Shown here in pieces: positions 1-6,887 of a DNA stretch of 13,354 bases. Location: NCBI GenBank assembly GCA_026785985.1, contig JAJAYX010000408.1:1-13354 (forward strand), given 5' to 3'. How positions within the stretch are numbered: position 1 is the first letter of the stretch; each line of letters begins with the position of its first letter. The notes under the pieces are model-generated. The model was not told the origin of the DNA and did not search any database. It was given only the letters and a program-made list of their open reading frames with translations. A program made the translations under genes and the position numbers. This DNA is from Rudanella sp. GTDB lineage: Bacteria; Bacteroidota; Bacteroidia; Cytophagales; Spirosomataceae.

Positions 1-1029
1 CCGTTAGACAGTCGTACCCCGAATTGGGCAGGTGATTGTCAGTACTATGACGGCGGGCGGGACAAGGAGGTGGTTTTATATTATTCGCCCGTTACTAATG
101 TATTGCACCTGTACGATTTACAAAACGGGAACCGCCAAAGGTCCATCGCATTCGAGAATGAAGGCCCCGGGTCAATTCCCGAACCAATGGCCGTGCAGAT
201 GGTAGCAACGGATTCTATTTTAGTCGCTACTTCTTACACAAAAGCGTTGTTTCTAATCGACTCTACCGGTACCACGCAAAATCGATATACTATCGGAACT
301 ACTAAGGTGAGCGGCCAAACTTGGGAATCAGAACCAAACGGAAGTTTTTTCGTGCAAAATGGACGATGTGTTTTTCAAACCATTCCATCAGCCAGTCCAC
401 AAGATGCTTCCGTATTTTATAGAACTACTCTTGGTGCCTATCTTGACTTAAAATCAGGCCGAAGTGTAACTGATCTTATGATGTATCCCAAGGAATATCA
501 AACTGGAGAGACGTGGACAATGTTCCACACTATTCAACGTATCACGTTGATTGATAGTGGACACATGGTTACGTCATATCCTATTTGCGACAACGTCCAG
601 GAGTTAAATATGAAGGGTAAATTGCTAGGAGAACATAATGCACGAAGTCTTTTTTTTACAGAAAAAACGAAAGCATTGAAAGACGGTGTAAATGGGCGAG
701 ATCATTTTTTGCGACAAAACTCGTATGGTGCTATCTATTTTGACCCCTATCGCCAGGTCTTTTATCGATTTGCCTTTCAGGGTATTCGGGATGCATTACC
801 CAAAGTGTCGGGGCCAGTGATTCCTGCAACCTATATGTCAACGTCAATTATTATATTAAACCGTAACTTGGCCAGGATTGGAGAAACTCGTTTGCCCGAC
901 AACACGCACTATTGTTATAACACATTTGTTGGACGTGATGGACTGTATATATCGAATAGCCATCCTAAGAATCCGGCTTCGCAGGAAAATCAGGTGTCAT
1001 TCACCTGTTATAAATTGTCACCCCAATAG
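1..1029 (+). CDS. DUF4221-like protein, 5' end outside window
   Basis: The frame is open from base 1, so the gene starts upstream of the window and only about 342 C-terminal residues are visible. The GTG at 70 is not a credible start, because the frame continues through it without a stop. I recognise the DUF4221 family (Bacteroidota proteins of unknown function, usually lipoproteins and probably beta-propeller-like) from the pattern around nt 735-775, which encodes YFDPYRQVFYRF, and from the overall run of short beta-strand-like segments. No signal peptide can be seen because the N-terminus is missing. Base composition is clearly lower in G+C than the following gene: hand counts of single 60-base lines gave 32-50%, against 55-68% in the permease. 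It ends 24 bases before the RND permease and may be co-transcribed with it. The family call is moderate; no biochemical function can be inferred. Confidence 0.65.
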   Translation, partial: PLDSRTPNWAGDCQYYDGGRDKEVVLYYSPVTNVLHLYDLQNGNRQRSIAFENEGPGSIPEPMAVQMVATDSILVATSYTKALFLIDSTGTTQNRYTIGTTKVSGQTWESEPNGSFFVQNGRCVFQTIPSASPQDASVFYRTTLGAYLDLKSGRSVTDLMMYPKEYQTGETWTMFHTIQRITLIDSGHMVTSYPICDNVQELNMKGKLLGEHNARSLFFTEKTKALKDGVNGRDHFLRQNSYGAIYFDPYRQVFYRFAFQGIRDALPKVSGPVIPATYMSTSIIILNRNLARIGETRLPDNTHYCYNTFVGRDGLYISNSHPKNPASQENQVSFTCYKLSPQ

Positions 1030-1042
1030 TCAGAAGGTGGTG

Positions 1043-1050
1043 AGAAAGGA
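1043..1050 (+). promoter_or_regulatory. Ribosome binding site of the RND permease
   Basis: The purine-rich AGAAAGGA lies three bases before the ATG at 1054. It is the clearest Shine-Dalgarno-like match in front of any gene in the window, since most other starts here show none. A second purine-rich stretch (GAAGGTGGTGAG) lies just upstream. It supports translation starting at 1054 from a transcript that probably also covers the upstream DUF4221 gene. Confidence 0.5.
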
Positions 1051-1053
1051 AAA

Positions 1054-4000
1054 ATGACTCGCTACCTCCTCCATCGTCCCATTGCTGTTTGTCTCATCAC
1101 CCTGGCCCTGTCGGTGTTGGGGGTGCTGGCAGTCCGGCAGTTGCCGGTGTCACTGTTGCCCGATGTGCCAGTGCCGGAACTGAGTGTGCAGGTCAGCTAC
1201 CCGGCAGCTTCGGCGCGGGAGTTGCAGCGGAGCATCGAACAACCCTTGCGAAACCAACTGTTGCAGGTAGCGCACTTGGCCGATTTGCAATCGGTGGTAC
1301 AGGATGGGCAGGCTACGCTCACGCTTCGGTTCGATTATGGCACCAATGTCCGGCTGGCGTTTATCGAGACCAACGAAAAAATCGACGGGCTACTGTCTCG
1401 TCTTCCCCGCGACCTGGAACGGCCCCGCGTCATTCGGGCCGGGGCGGGCGACATTCCGGTGTTCACGCTCAATGTGCTGCCGAATGGCAGCGGGGCCACC
1501 ACCGACTTCCTGGCCCTGAGCGAGTTCTGCGAAAACGTGCTGAAACGGCGCATCGAGCAACTGCCCGACGTGGCCCTGGTGGATGCCACAGGTTTGGCCC
1601 TGCCGGAGGCCGTGGTGCAGGCCGACCCGGCCCGGTTAGCGGCCCTGGGCCTGAGCGAGAGTCAATTGGCGACTTTGCTGAAACAGGCGAACCTGCCCCC
1701 CGGCAACCTGACTGTGCGCGAAGGGCCGTATCAGTATCAGATTCGGTTTGGAAGTCCCCTGCAAACGCAAGCCGATATTGAGGGGCTGTATTTGGCCGTT
1801 GGGGGGGCAACCGGGGCGGCTCCGAGTGCGAAGAGTGACCCCCGCGTGGGCTACTTTGCCCAGAATGTGCAACGCGCGGGCGAGAGCCAAACCACGGCCC
1901 CCCGCCGGTTGATTGCCCTGCGCGGTGTGGCTACCGTTCGTATTCGGGAGCGGACGGTACAGGGTTTATATGGGTTTCAGGCACCCGGCGACCCGCACCT
2001 GCACCGGGCGGTGGGGTTGGCCATCATCAAACAAAGCGATGCCCAACTACTTCACCTGCGCCGGGAACTCACGGCTTTGCTCGATCAGTTTCGGGCCGAT
2101 TATCCCCAACTCCGATTCTCAATCAGTCAGGATCAAACCGAACTGCTCGATTTGTCGATCTCCAACCTCATCAGCAACCTGCTCACAGGAGCCTTGCTGA
2201 CGATTGTGATGATTTTTCTGTTCCTGCGCGACCGTCGCCTGCCGCTTATTATTGGCATGGTGTTGCCCGTTTCGCTGGCCATCACCATGCTTGGGTTTTA
2301 TGTGTTGGGCCTCAGTATCAACATTATCTCGCTGGCCGGGCTGGTGTTGGGCGTGGGCGAAATCATCGACAGTGCCATTATCATCATCGAAAACATTGAG
2401 GAAAAACGCGAGAATGGCTTGTCTGTGGCCGATGCCTGCCTGTCGGGGACCGACGAGGTAATCCGGCCCCTGTTCACGTCGGTTTTGACGAACTCGGCGG
2501 TTTTTTTGCCGTTGTTGCTGTTGAGTGGTTTGGCGGGTGCTTTGTTTTTCGATCAGGCCGTGTCGGTGTCGCTGGCTCTGGGCGTGTCGTTGCTGTGTTC
2601 CTACACGCTGGTGCCGGTGCTGTATCATTTGCTGTTCCGGCGCGAGACCGCCGAGGCCGTATTGCCACCCACCCAGTTTATGCGGGGACTGGAGTGGGCC
2701 TATAACCGGACGTTTTGGGCCGCTTTCCGGTCCAAGTGGGGTTTGGCGGGGGCATTGGTCGTGCTGTTGGCGGGGGCTGTCTGGATGGGTGGACGCATGG
2801 GCAAGCAGGGAATGCCCACCGTGAGCCGATCAGCCGCCGAGGTCAGCATTGACTGGAACGAGCCGTTGTCGGCTTCGGAAAATAACCGACAGGTGGCCCA
2901 ATTACTGCAAACCCTGCCCACTCAACCCGACTACACGGCGGCTTTTGTGGGCCAACAACAATTTTTGCTCAACGGCACCGCCGACCGCCGGATTCTGCAA
3001 CAAACCCAAAACGAAACGGGATTATATCTGCAAGCCAACTCCCCGGCTACCTACACGCGCCTGACCACTGGACTTCGGGAGCAGATGGCCCGGCAGTTTC
3101 CGGGGGCGGTGCTACAAATCAGGCCGGGGCGCAACGTGTTCGAGCAGTTGTTTAACACCACCGAACCCCCGCTCCGGCTCAAACTGTACAACCCACGCAG
3201 CCCCGACGTAATTGCCCCTGATTTGGCCGGGCGACTGACTGACCAAATCCGGGCGCAAGGCTTCACGGTGGAAGCTGTTGGCCAACAAGAGCAACTCCGC
3301 GTGGAGGTGCTGACCGACCGGCTGTTGCTTTACGATGTGGACGAACAAACGGTGTTGCCCCTGTTGAAAACGCTGTTCAATAGTAATGAAGTAACGACCC
3401 TGCAAAATGGTCAACGTTCGGTGCCGCTGGTGCTGACAGGTGCCGAGGGTAATTCCAACTGGCAACATGCATTTGTGAGTAATCGGCAAAAACAGGCCAT
3501 TCCCTTACGGTCGCTGCTGTCCGTAATGCCTCAAACTGATTACAAAGCCATTTATGCCGATAAGGAGGGCGTTTTTCTACCCATCGATCTGGTCATCGAC
3601 AATGATCAGGCCGACCGCGCCCGAACGGAGATCAGCGCGTTGGTGGGCCGTGAACCGGGCGTATTGGCAGGCTGGTCAGGGCGGTATTTCCGGGATCAAA
3701 CGTATCTGACGGAGTTAGGGTGGGTGATCCTGGTAGCTATCGGGTTGCTGTTCTGCATTCTGACCGCACAGTTCGAGTCGCTTACCCAACCGTTCATTGT
3801 AATGCTGATTATTGCGCTGGGCATGGCGGGAGCCATCTGGTCACTGTATATAGCCAACGATACGCTGAACGTGCTGTCGGCCATCGGGATGGTGGTATTG
3901 ATTGGCTTGCTGGACAATGATTCGATTCTGAAAATAGATACCATGAATCGGGGCCGCGAAACATTGACCTTGATGGAATCGATCCGACTGGCGGGCGTTC

Positions 4001-4224
4001 GGCGGCTTAAATCGCAGGTGATGACGTTTTTGACAACGGTGTTGGGATTGCTCCCGGTGTTATTCAGCGGAGGGTTGGGTGCCGAGTTGCAACGACCGCT
4101 TGCATTGGTCGTAATTGGAGGAATGTGCGTAGGAGTGCTGGTGTCGTGGACGGTTATTCCCGTTTTGTATTGGGTAATGGAGCAAGGAAAGACTACTAAC
4201 CAAAATGTAAAAAAAGCTAATTAG
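1054..4224 (+). CDS. RND-family efflux permease (AcrB/HAE1-like)
   Basis: A 1056-residue inner-membrane proton-driven exporter, the usual length for the family. It has the two-fold RND layout. The first TM helix is near residues 10-28, followed by a long periplasmic porter loop. A cluster of helices lies at about 365-530, the second half opens with a helix near 560-578, and a second periplasmic loop and a helix cluster at about 885-1045 follow. TM4 carries the proton-relay segment with Asp439-Ser440 before a run of Ile and ENIEE. AcrB has two Asp here, so only one is kept. The TM10 segment reads DNDSILKID (residues 954-962). The AcrB Lys940 position is occupied by Asn955, and a Lys lies five residues later (Lys960), a variant I recall from Bacteroidota permeases. 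The start is supported by AGGA at 1047-1050. A working pump would need a membrane-fusion protein and an outer-membrane channel, and neither is in this window. The substrate is unknown. Confidence 0.93.
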   Translation: MTRYLLHRPIAVCLITLALSVLGVLAVRQLPVSLLPDVPVPELSVQVSYPAASARELQRSIEQPLRNQLLQVAHLADLQSVVQDGQATLTLRFDYGTNVRLAFIETNEKIDGLLSRLPRDLERPRVIRAGAGDIPVFTLNVLPNGSGATTDFLALSEFCENVLKRRIEQLPDVALVDATGLALPEAVVQADPARLAALGLSESQLATLLKQANLPPGNLTVREGPYQYQIRFGSPLQTQADIEGLYLAVGGATGAAPSAKSDPRVGYFAQNVQRAGESQTTAPRRLIALRGVATVRIRERTVQGLYGFQAPGDPHLHRAVGLAIIKQSDAQLLHLRRELTALLDQFRADYPQLRFSISQDQTELLDLSISNLISNLLTGALLTIVMIFLFLRDRRLPLIIGMVLPVSLAITMLGFYVLGLSINIISLAGLVLGVGEIIDSAIIIIENIEEKRENGLSVADACLSGTDEVIRPLFTSVLTNSAVFLPLLLLSGLAGALFFDQAVSVSLALGVSLLCSYTLVPVLYHLLFRRETAEAVLPPTQFMRGLEWAYNRTFWAAFRSKWGLAGALVVLLAGAVWMGGRMGKQGMPTVSRSAAEVSIDWNEPLSASENNRQVAQLLQTLPTQPDYTAAFVGQQQFLLNGTADRRILQQTQNETGLYLQANSPATYTRLTTGLREQMARQFPGAVLQIRPGRNVFEQLFNTTEPPLRLKLYNPRSPDVIAPDLAGRLTDQIRAQGFTVEAVGQQEQLRVEVLTDRLLLYDVDEQTVLPLLKTLFNSNEVTTLQNGQRSVPLVLTGAEGNSNWQHAFVSNRQKQAIPLRSLLSVMPQTDYKAIYADKEGVFLPIDLVIDNDQADRARTEISALVGREPGVLAGWSGRYFRDQTYLTELGWVILVAIGLLFCILTAQFESLTQPFIVMLIIALGMAGAIWSLYIANDTLNVLSAIGMVVLIGLLDNDSILKIDTMNRGRETLTLMESIRLAGVRRLKSQVMTFLTTVLGLLPVLFSGGLGAELQRPLALVVIGGMCVGVLVSWTVIPVLYWVMEQGKTTNQNVKKAN

Positions 4225-4268
4225 TCTCCATGTTTCGTGTCTTTTTCACCAGATTCTCGTCTCTACAT

Positions 4269-4312
4269 CAATTTAATAGGCTTTTAACTGGTGTTTAAGA
4301 GCCGTTTAATTG
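4269..4312. repeat. Imperfect inverted repeat downstream of the RND gene
   Basis: The core arms are GGCTTTTAA (4279-4287) and TTAAGAGCC (4295-4303), nine pairs including one G-T wobble around a seven-base loop. Outside them CAATT and AATTG pair as well, with mismatches between. It lies 45 bases after the permease stop. The tract after the plus-strand hairpin is only TTTAATT, so it is at best a weak terminator. It might instead be an mRNA 3'-end stabiliser or an operator. Confidence 0.4.
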
Positions 4313-4350
4313 ACTTCCTGCAACTTTGTCATACCAAACGCCTGAAGAGT

Positions 4351-4449
4351 ATGTCTTCTTTACGAACAAACAATTTTGAACCCGATTCAGTACTGCGCAT
4401 TTTGGCTTTACTGACTATGTTGCTCATTGCCTATTTTACCCAAAGTTGA
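4351..4449 (+). CDS. Possible 32-residue single-pass membrane micro-protein
   Basis: A short ATG-to-TGA frame in the gene-poor region encodes a polar N-terminal part (MSSLRTNNFEPDS) and then a continuous hydrophobic stretch, ILALLTMLLIAYF, ending in TQS. That is the layout of a small single-pass membrane protein. AAGAG directly before the ATG is a poor ribosome site because it is too close. CAACTTTG at 4321-4328 is one mismatch from the Bacteroidota -7 box TAnnTTTG, but I found no properly spaced -33 TTTG. I do not recognise the sequence. A chance ORF of this length is common, so only the hydrophobic composition argues for it. Confidence 0.3.
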   Translation: MSSLRTNNFEPDSVLRILALLTMLLIAYFTQS

Positions 4450-4668
4450 TCAGAGCCTTACCAGCCTATCTTCTACCAACCCCTTGTGAACAGTACCCAT
4501 TGAGATGAGAAAACTGCACCCGACACCACCTTGCTTTTTGCGCCCTAAAATTCGCGATGTTTTTGGTTTCACCACCATAGCTACACCGGGTAACTCTTTT
4601 GCGTTTGTGATACCCCGGCGATCGAAACGGGCAACAGCATAAGAATTTCGGATTGGGATATAAACAAG

Positions 4669-4697
4669 AAAACCTGCCTCCAGAGGAAGCAGGCTTT
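4669..4697 (-). terminator. Rho-independent terminator of the minus-strand stress run
   Basis: Read on the minus strand, AAAGCCTGCTTCC pairs with GGAGGCAGGTTTT over 13 positions, including two G-T wobbles, around a TCT loop. It is followed by TTTTCTTGTTT. It starts 17 bases after the stop of the four-helix-bundle gene at 4714. The plus-strand reading has no T-run, so it acts for the minus-strand genes only. It marks the 3' end of the 6558-4714 transcription unit. Confidence 0.88.
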
Positions 4698-4713
4698 CCA
4701 ATCCCACCATTCA

Positions 4714-5169
4714 CTACACTACCAAGGCTAGTCGAGCCATCGAAGCATGAGCTGTTTCGATGCTCTTTTTTTGTCGCAACAGCAACTCACGGGTGCTGGC
4801 GGCTAAGTCTGTTTGTTGCAACACGTTGTTGTAATCGGTAAGGGCTTCCTGATCGCCCCGCTGACACTCCTGCGCGGTCACTTTATCATCGTCACTCGAG
4901 AAACTCGATTTGATATTGATCCAGGCGCGGTGAAGACCTGAAAGAAGGCTTGTACCACTATCAGGCTCACCTCCTAACGTCCTGATTTCGCGGTCGAGTT
5001 CCATTCCGAATTCAGCGCGTTGCCGCGACTGGGCCAGAAATATACTCTTCAATTCCGCATCTTTTGCATTCTCTGCTGCTTCCTGATACCCCTCTTCGGC
5101 ATCGTGGCTACAAGTCAGTAGCTTATTTAGTGCGTCGAGAATTTCTTCTCTTGTTTGTTTGACATTCAT
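4714..5169 (-). CDS. PA2169-type four-helix-bundle (DUF2383) protein
   Basis: A 151-residue ferritin-like helical protein of the PA2169 family, whose members are cytoplasmic, small and of unknown biochemical role. The sequence is almost entirely amphipathic helix, with four segments at roughly 3-28, 32-65, 80-110 and 112-145. Family-like features are the N-terminal LLTCSHDAEEGYQEAAENA region and the LDREIRTLGGEPDSGTSLLSGLHRAW stretch (written here across positions about 58-83). I chose ATG at 5167-5169. The longer frame needs a GTG at 5211 that overlaps the previous gene's stop and adds 14 residues that do not fit the family. It is the last gene of the stress run, 38 bases after DUF3140 and 17 bases before a strong terminator. 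The family call is good; the iron-binding status is unknown. Confidence 0.85.
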   Translation of the reverse strand: MNVKQTREEILDALNKLLTCSHDAEEGYQEAAENAKDAELKSIFLAQSRQRAEFGMELDREIRTLGGEPDSGTSLLSGLHRAWINIKSSFSSDDDKVTAQECQRGDQEALTDYNNVLQQTDLAASTRELLLRQKKSIETAHASMARLALVV

Positions 5170-5207
5170 AATGTTGAGTTGTTGGTATTTACTTAAAGCG
5201 GAAAAAC

Positions 5208-5558
5208 TCACTTTTTGTTTGGGTCATGCCCCCAATTCTTTAAAGAATATTCCCAATTACTTCCCTCAGTCTCGCTGGGCCTCTGAGCCGAGTGCCGCTT
5301 TATATAGCTGATTACCTTACGCATATGGTCGCAATCAGACCCGGTTAAATCAGAATCTTTTTTATTTAAGAGTTGGATAATGCGCTTGCCCGATTTATGG
5401 CCGGTCGATTCATCATCGTCCTCTTTCTTTTGACCCACAGCGTTCGACTCGTCACTATCGAGCCACTTTTCAATCTGTGTTGCCGACATGTTAACAAGGT
5501 TTTTGAAGGCTTCTTTTACTTCTTTCAGTTCTGCCTTATCAGTTGTACTTGTCGCCAT
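5208..5558 (-). CDS. DUF3140 family protein
   Basis: A 116-residue soluble protein that matches DUF3140 along its whole length. Visible family features are the Met-Ser-Ala-Thr-Gln-Ile-Glu-Lys-Trp-Leu segment (about 24-33), then SDESNAVGQKK, HKSGKRIIQLLNKKDSDL, the HMRKVISYIKRHSAQRP block (about 78-94), and the C-terminal WEYSLKNWGHDP. No function is established. The family is often annotated near other small stress proteins and has been loosely linked to DNA binding, but nothing here proves that. It is highly charged and has no signal peptide or membrane segment. It starts 13 bases after the HVA1-like gene, so the two are almost certainly co-transcribed. Confidence 0.88.
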   Translation of the reverse strand: MATSTTDKAELKEVKEAFKNLVNMSATQIEKWLDSDESNAVGQKKEDDDESTGHKSGKRIIQLLNKKDSDLTGSDCDHMRKVISYIKRHSAQRPSETEGSNWEYSLKNWGHDPNKK

Positions 5559-5571
5559 CTTATTAAACGGT

Positions 5572-5793
5572 TTATTTTCTGGTCACTTCGCTCGCCGATT
5601 TCACTATCTTTTTTTTGGCCTGCTTCAATACAAGGGCTGGTTGTTTTGCCGGACCTTTCCGTTTCACTGTTGCCCCTTGTACAGTTCTGGTCACGTCTTC
5701 TTTGTGAACTTCAGAAACTGTTCCCTCGGCTTTATGCCCGGCGTAGTTCCATTCAACCTTGTCGCCTTTTTTTATCGTCGCCATACGTTTCAT
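5572..5793 (-). CDS. HVA1 / DUF2945 tudor-like small protein
   Basis: A 73-residue basic protein with the DUF2945 (hypervirulence-associated tudor domain) pattern. KKGDKVEWNYAGHKAEGTV is a small SH3-like barrel start, EVHKEDVTRTV follows, and NPAVHV of relatives is replaced here by QPALVLKQ. The C-terminus ends KIVKSASEVTRK, very close to the family's usual VVKRASELTK ending. A second ATG three codons in (5784) gives MATIKKGDKV, which matches the usual family start better; no ribosome site decides between them. The function is unknown, with fungal relatives named from a virulence link and bacterial ones found among stress genes. It is second in the four-gene minus-strand run. Confidence 0.85.
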   Translation of the reverse strand: MKRMATIKKGDKVEWNYAGHKAEGTVSEVHKEDVTRTVQGATVKRKGPAKQPALVLKQAKKKIVKSASEVTRK

Positions 5794-5799
5794 GTAAAC

Positions 5800-5839
5800 G
5801 GTAATTGGGTAATGGAGGCAACTGATTACCCGACTTACC
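5800..5839. repeat. Two-part inverted repeat between the OmpA-like and HVA1 genes
   Basis: GGGTAAT (5807-5813) is complementary to ATTACCC (5825-5831), and the flanking GGTAA (5800-5804) to TTACC (5835-5839), separated by a small internal loop. It fills most of the 54-base gap between two co-directional genes. On the minus-strand transcript the apical loop contains CCTCC, an anti-Shine-Dalgarno-like run, and no T-run follows. It is more likely a processing or stability hairpin than a terminator. Confidence 0.5.
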
Positions 5840-5847
5840 CGATTGAC

Positions 5848-6558
5848 TTATTCGACTTTGCCGTTTTTGGCATCGCGTTTCATTTTGTCGTTTGCAAAAA
5901 CGGCAATGTCAACCCGACGGTTTTTTTGACGGCCAGTCTCACTGTCGTTATCAGCAATGGGCTGTGATTCCCCGTAACCCTTTTCATCGACCCGACCACT
6001 ACGCACTCCCTGCTTTTGCAGAAAATCGGCTACTGCATTGGCGCGTTGGCGCGACAAACGCTGGTTGAGGTCATCGGGGCCGGTTGCATCGGCATGGCCT
6101 TCAATCACAATGTCAGTGTCCTCATATTTTTTGAGCGTCTGGGCAAATTCGGTCAGATCGCGCTGGGTTTGCGGATTCAGGTCATACCTGTTCACGTCGA
6201 ACAGAATATCGGAGCCAAACGTGATTTTAATACCTTCGCCAACGCGCTCTACGGTAGCGTTGGGCATCTCACGCTTCATTTCTTCGGCAGCTTTGTCCAT
6301 CCGGCGACCGATTACGGCACCGGCAGCACCGCCCACTGTGGCTCCCAAAATGGCACCCAATACCGTATTGCCCGACCGACGGCCAATAACGCCCCCAACA
6401 GTGGCACCACCAGCAGCACCGATAGCCGCGCCCCGCTGGGTCTTGTTTGTGTTTCGCTTAATCGACTTGCAACTCATCAGGACATCGCCCGATAAAAGCG
6501 TTACGGCAAGGGCCATCGTAGCCATTCGCTTGCCGGAAATTTGTTTGTTCCAGTTCAT
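5848..6558 (-). CDS. OmpA-family lipoprotein with glycine-zipper domain
   Basis: A 236-residue outer-membrane or periplasmic lipoprotein. The N-terminal signal ends in the lipobox Leu-Met-Ser-Cys, with lipidated Cys at 30. A glycine-zipper stretch follows (about 42-88: GAAIGAAGG, then GAILGATVGGAAGAVIG), likely membrane-associated. The OmpA C-terminal domain (about 115-225) contains FDVNRYDLNP, the peptidoglycan-contacting GHADATG Asp, the LSRQRANAVADFL helix, and the closing NRRVDIAV Arg. It should anchor the outer membrane to peptidoglycan. I chose ATG at 6556-6558. The frame extends 31 codons further to 6651, but that extension would bury the signal sequence. It is the first gene of the minus-strand stress run, reading from the divergent region shared with the hydrolase gene. 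Confidence 0.92.
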   Translation of the reverse strand: MNWNKQISGKRMATMALAVTLLSGDVLMSCKSIKRNTNKTQRGAAIGAAGGATVGGVIGRRSGNTVLGAILGATVGGAAGAVIGRRMDKAAEEMKREMPNATVERVGEGIKITFGSDILFDVNRYDLNPQTQRDLTEFAQTLKKYEDTDIVIEGHADATGPDDLNQRLSRQRANAVADFLQKQGVRSGRVDEKGYGESQPIADNDSETGRQKNRRVDIAVFANDKMKRDAKNGKVE

Positions 6559-6887
6559 AATCTTGTGGGATGTTTGGTTAATCAGTAGCCAAAAGTTGTA
6601 CCAGTTAAATCGGTGATCCTCGGTCTTTTGCGTTTCCATACCGTTAATCAATTAACTAATAGTTAGTTACACTTTGTCTATTTGATTAAAAGACTATTCA
6701 ATGGTTTAAATCACAAAACTGCTATGTTCGTAAGTAGTGAACGGGCTTTCCTCATAAGTGTAGAACAGACTCTACAACACTGAAGCCAATTACAATGACC
6801 GAAAACGCGAAACGTTTTGATTTAACCGGACGTTGTTTTTACATTGACCGGGTTTATTTCTCCTGATTCTCGATAGCTCCCCTACAC
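6559..6887. other. Divergent intergenic regulatory region
   Basis: This 329-base AT-rich stretch separates the OmpA-type lipoprotein (leftward) from the hydrolase (rightward). I see no convincing gene. It holds three small dyads: TAACTA-A-TAGTTA at 6653-6665, TGTAGA-N6-TCTACA at 6759-6776, and AAAACG-N5-CGTTTT at 6802-6818. It also holds one candidate rightward promoter at 6816-6846. I found no clear leftward -7/-33 pair, although the stress run must start here. Confidence 0.6.
6816..6846 (+). promoter_or_regulatory. Candidate Bacteroidota-type promoter for the hydrolase gene
   Basis: TTTG at 6816-6819 fits the -33 element. After 20 bases comes TACATTG at 6840-6846, close to the -7 element TAnnTTTG but one T short. 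Spacing is as expected for the Bacteroidota primary sigma factor and predicts a leader of roughly 35 bases before the ATG at 6888. The AAAACG/CGTTTT dyad overlaps the -33 box and could be an operator. This is an eye-made match with an imperfect -7 box. Confidence 0.35.

Larger units (their letters stand above)
4225..4713. other. Intergenic region of about 490 bases between convergent gene runs
   Basis: This stretch separates the end of the plus-strand permease from the end of the minus-strand stress run. It contains an imperfect dyad (4269-4312), a possible 32-codon membrane micro-ORF (4351-4449) and a strong minus-strand terminator (4669-4697). Between 4450 and 4668 there are overlapping ORFs on both strands (the longest is 86 codons, minus strand, 4450-4710). 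None resembles a known family, and the minus ones would read through the terminator, so I do not call them. No tRNA or IS ends were seen. Confidence 0.6.

Noticed and set aside
64..72. AAGGAGGTG before a GTG at 70 as a ribosome site and gene start
   Set aside because: The purine run overlaps the GTG itself, so spacing is impossible, and the same frame is open back to base 1 with protein-like sequence.
1089..1781. A 230-codon open frame overlapping the RND permease in another plus frame
   Set aside because: It is rich in Gly, Arg, Ala and Pro as expected for an out-of-frame reading of GC-rich coding DNA, matches no family, and lies wholly inside a convincing permease gene.
4505..4642. Plus-strand 45-codon frame starting MRKLHPTPPC
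   Set aside because: No ribosome site, promoter or family resemblance; the length is within chance expectation.
4450..4710. Minus-strand 86-codon frame and an overlapping 82-codon frame downstream of the four-helix gene
   Set aside because: No recognisable family, two frames compete, and both run through a strong terminator that is needed by the gene upstream.
5373..5967. Plus-strand frames of 143 and 159 codons
   Set aside because: They are antisense shadows of the DUF3140, HVA1 and OmpA-like genes, whose protein families are clear on the minus strand.
6038..6616. Plus-strand 192-codon frame opposite the OmpA-like lipoprotein
   Set aside because: The minus strand encodes an intact lipobox, glycine zipper and OmpA domain; the plus reading shows no domain.
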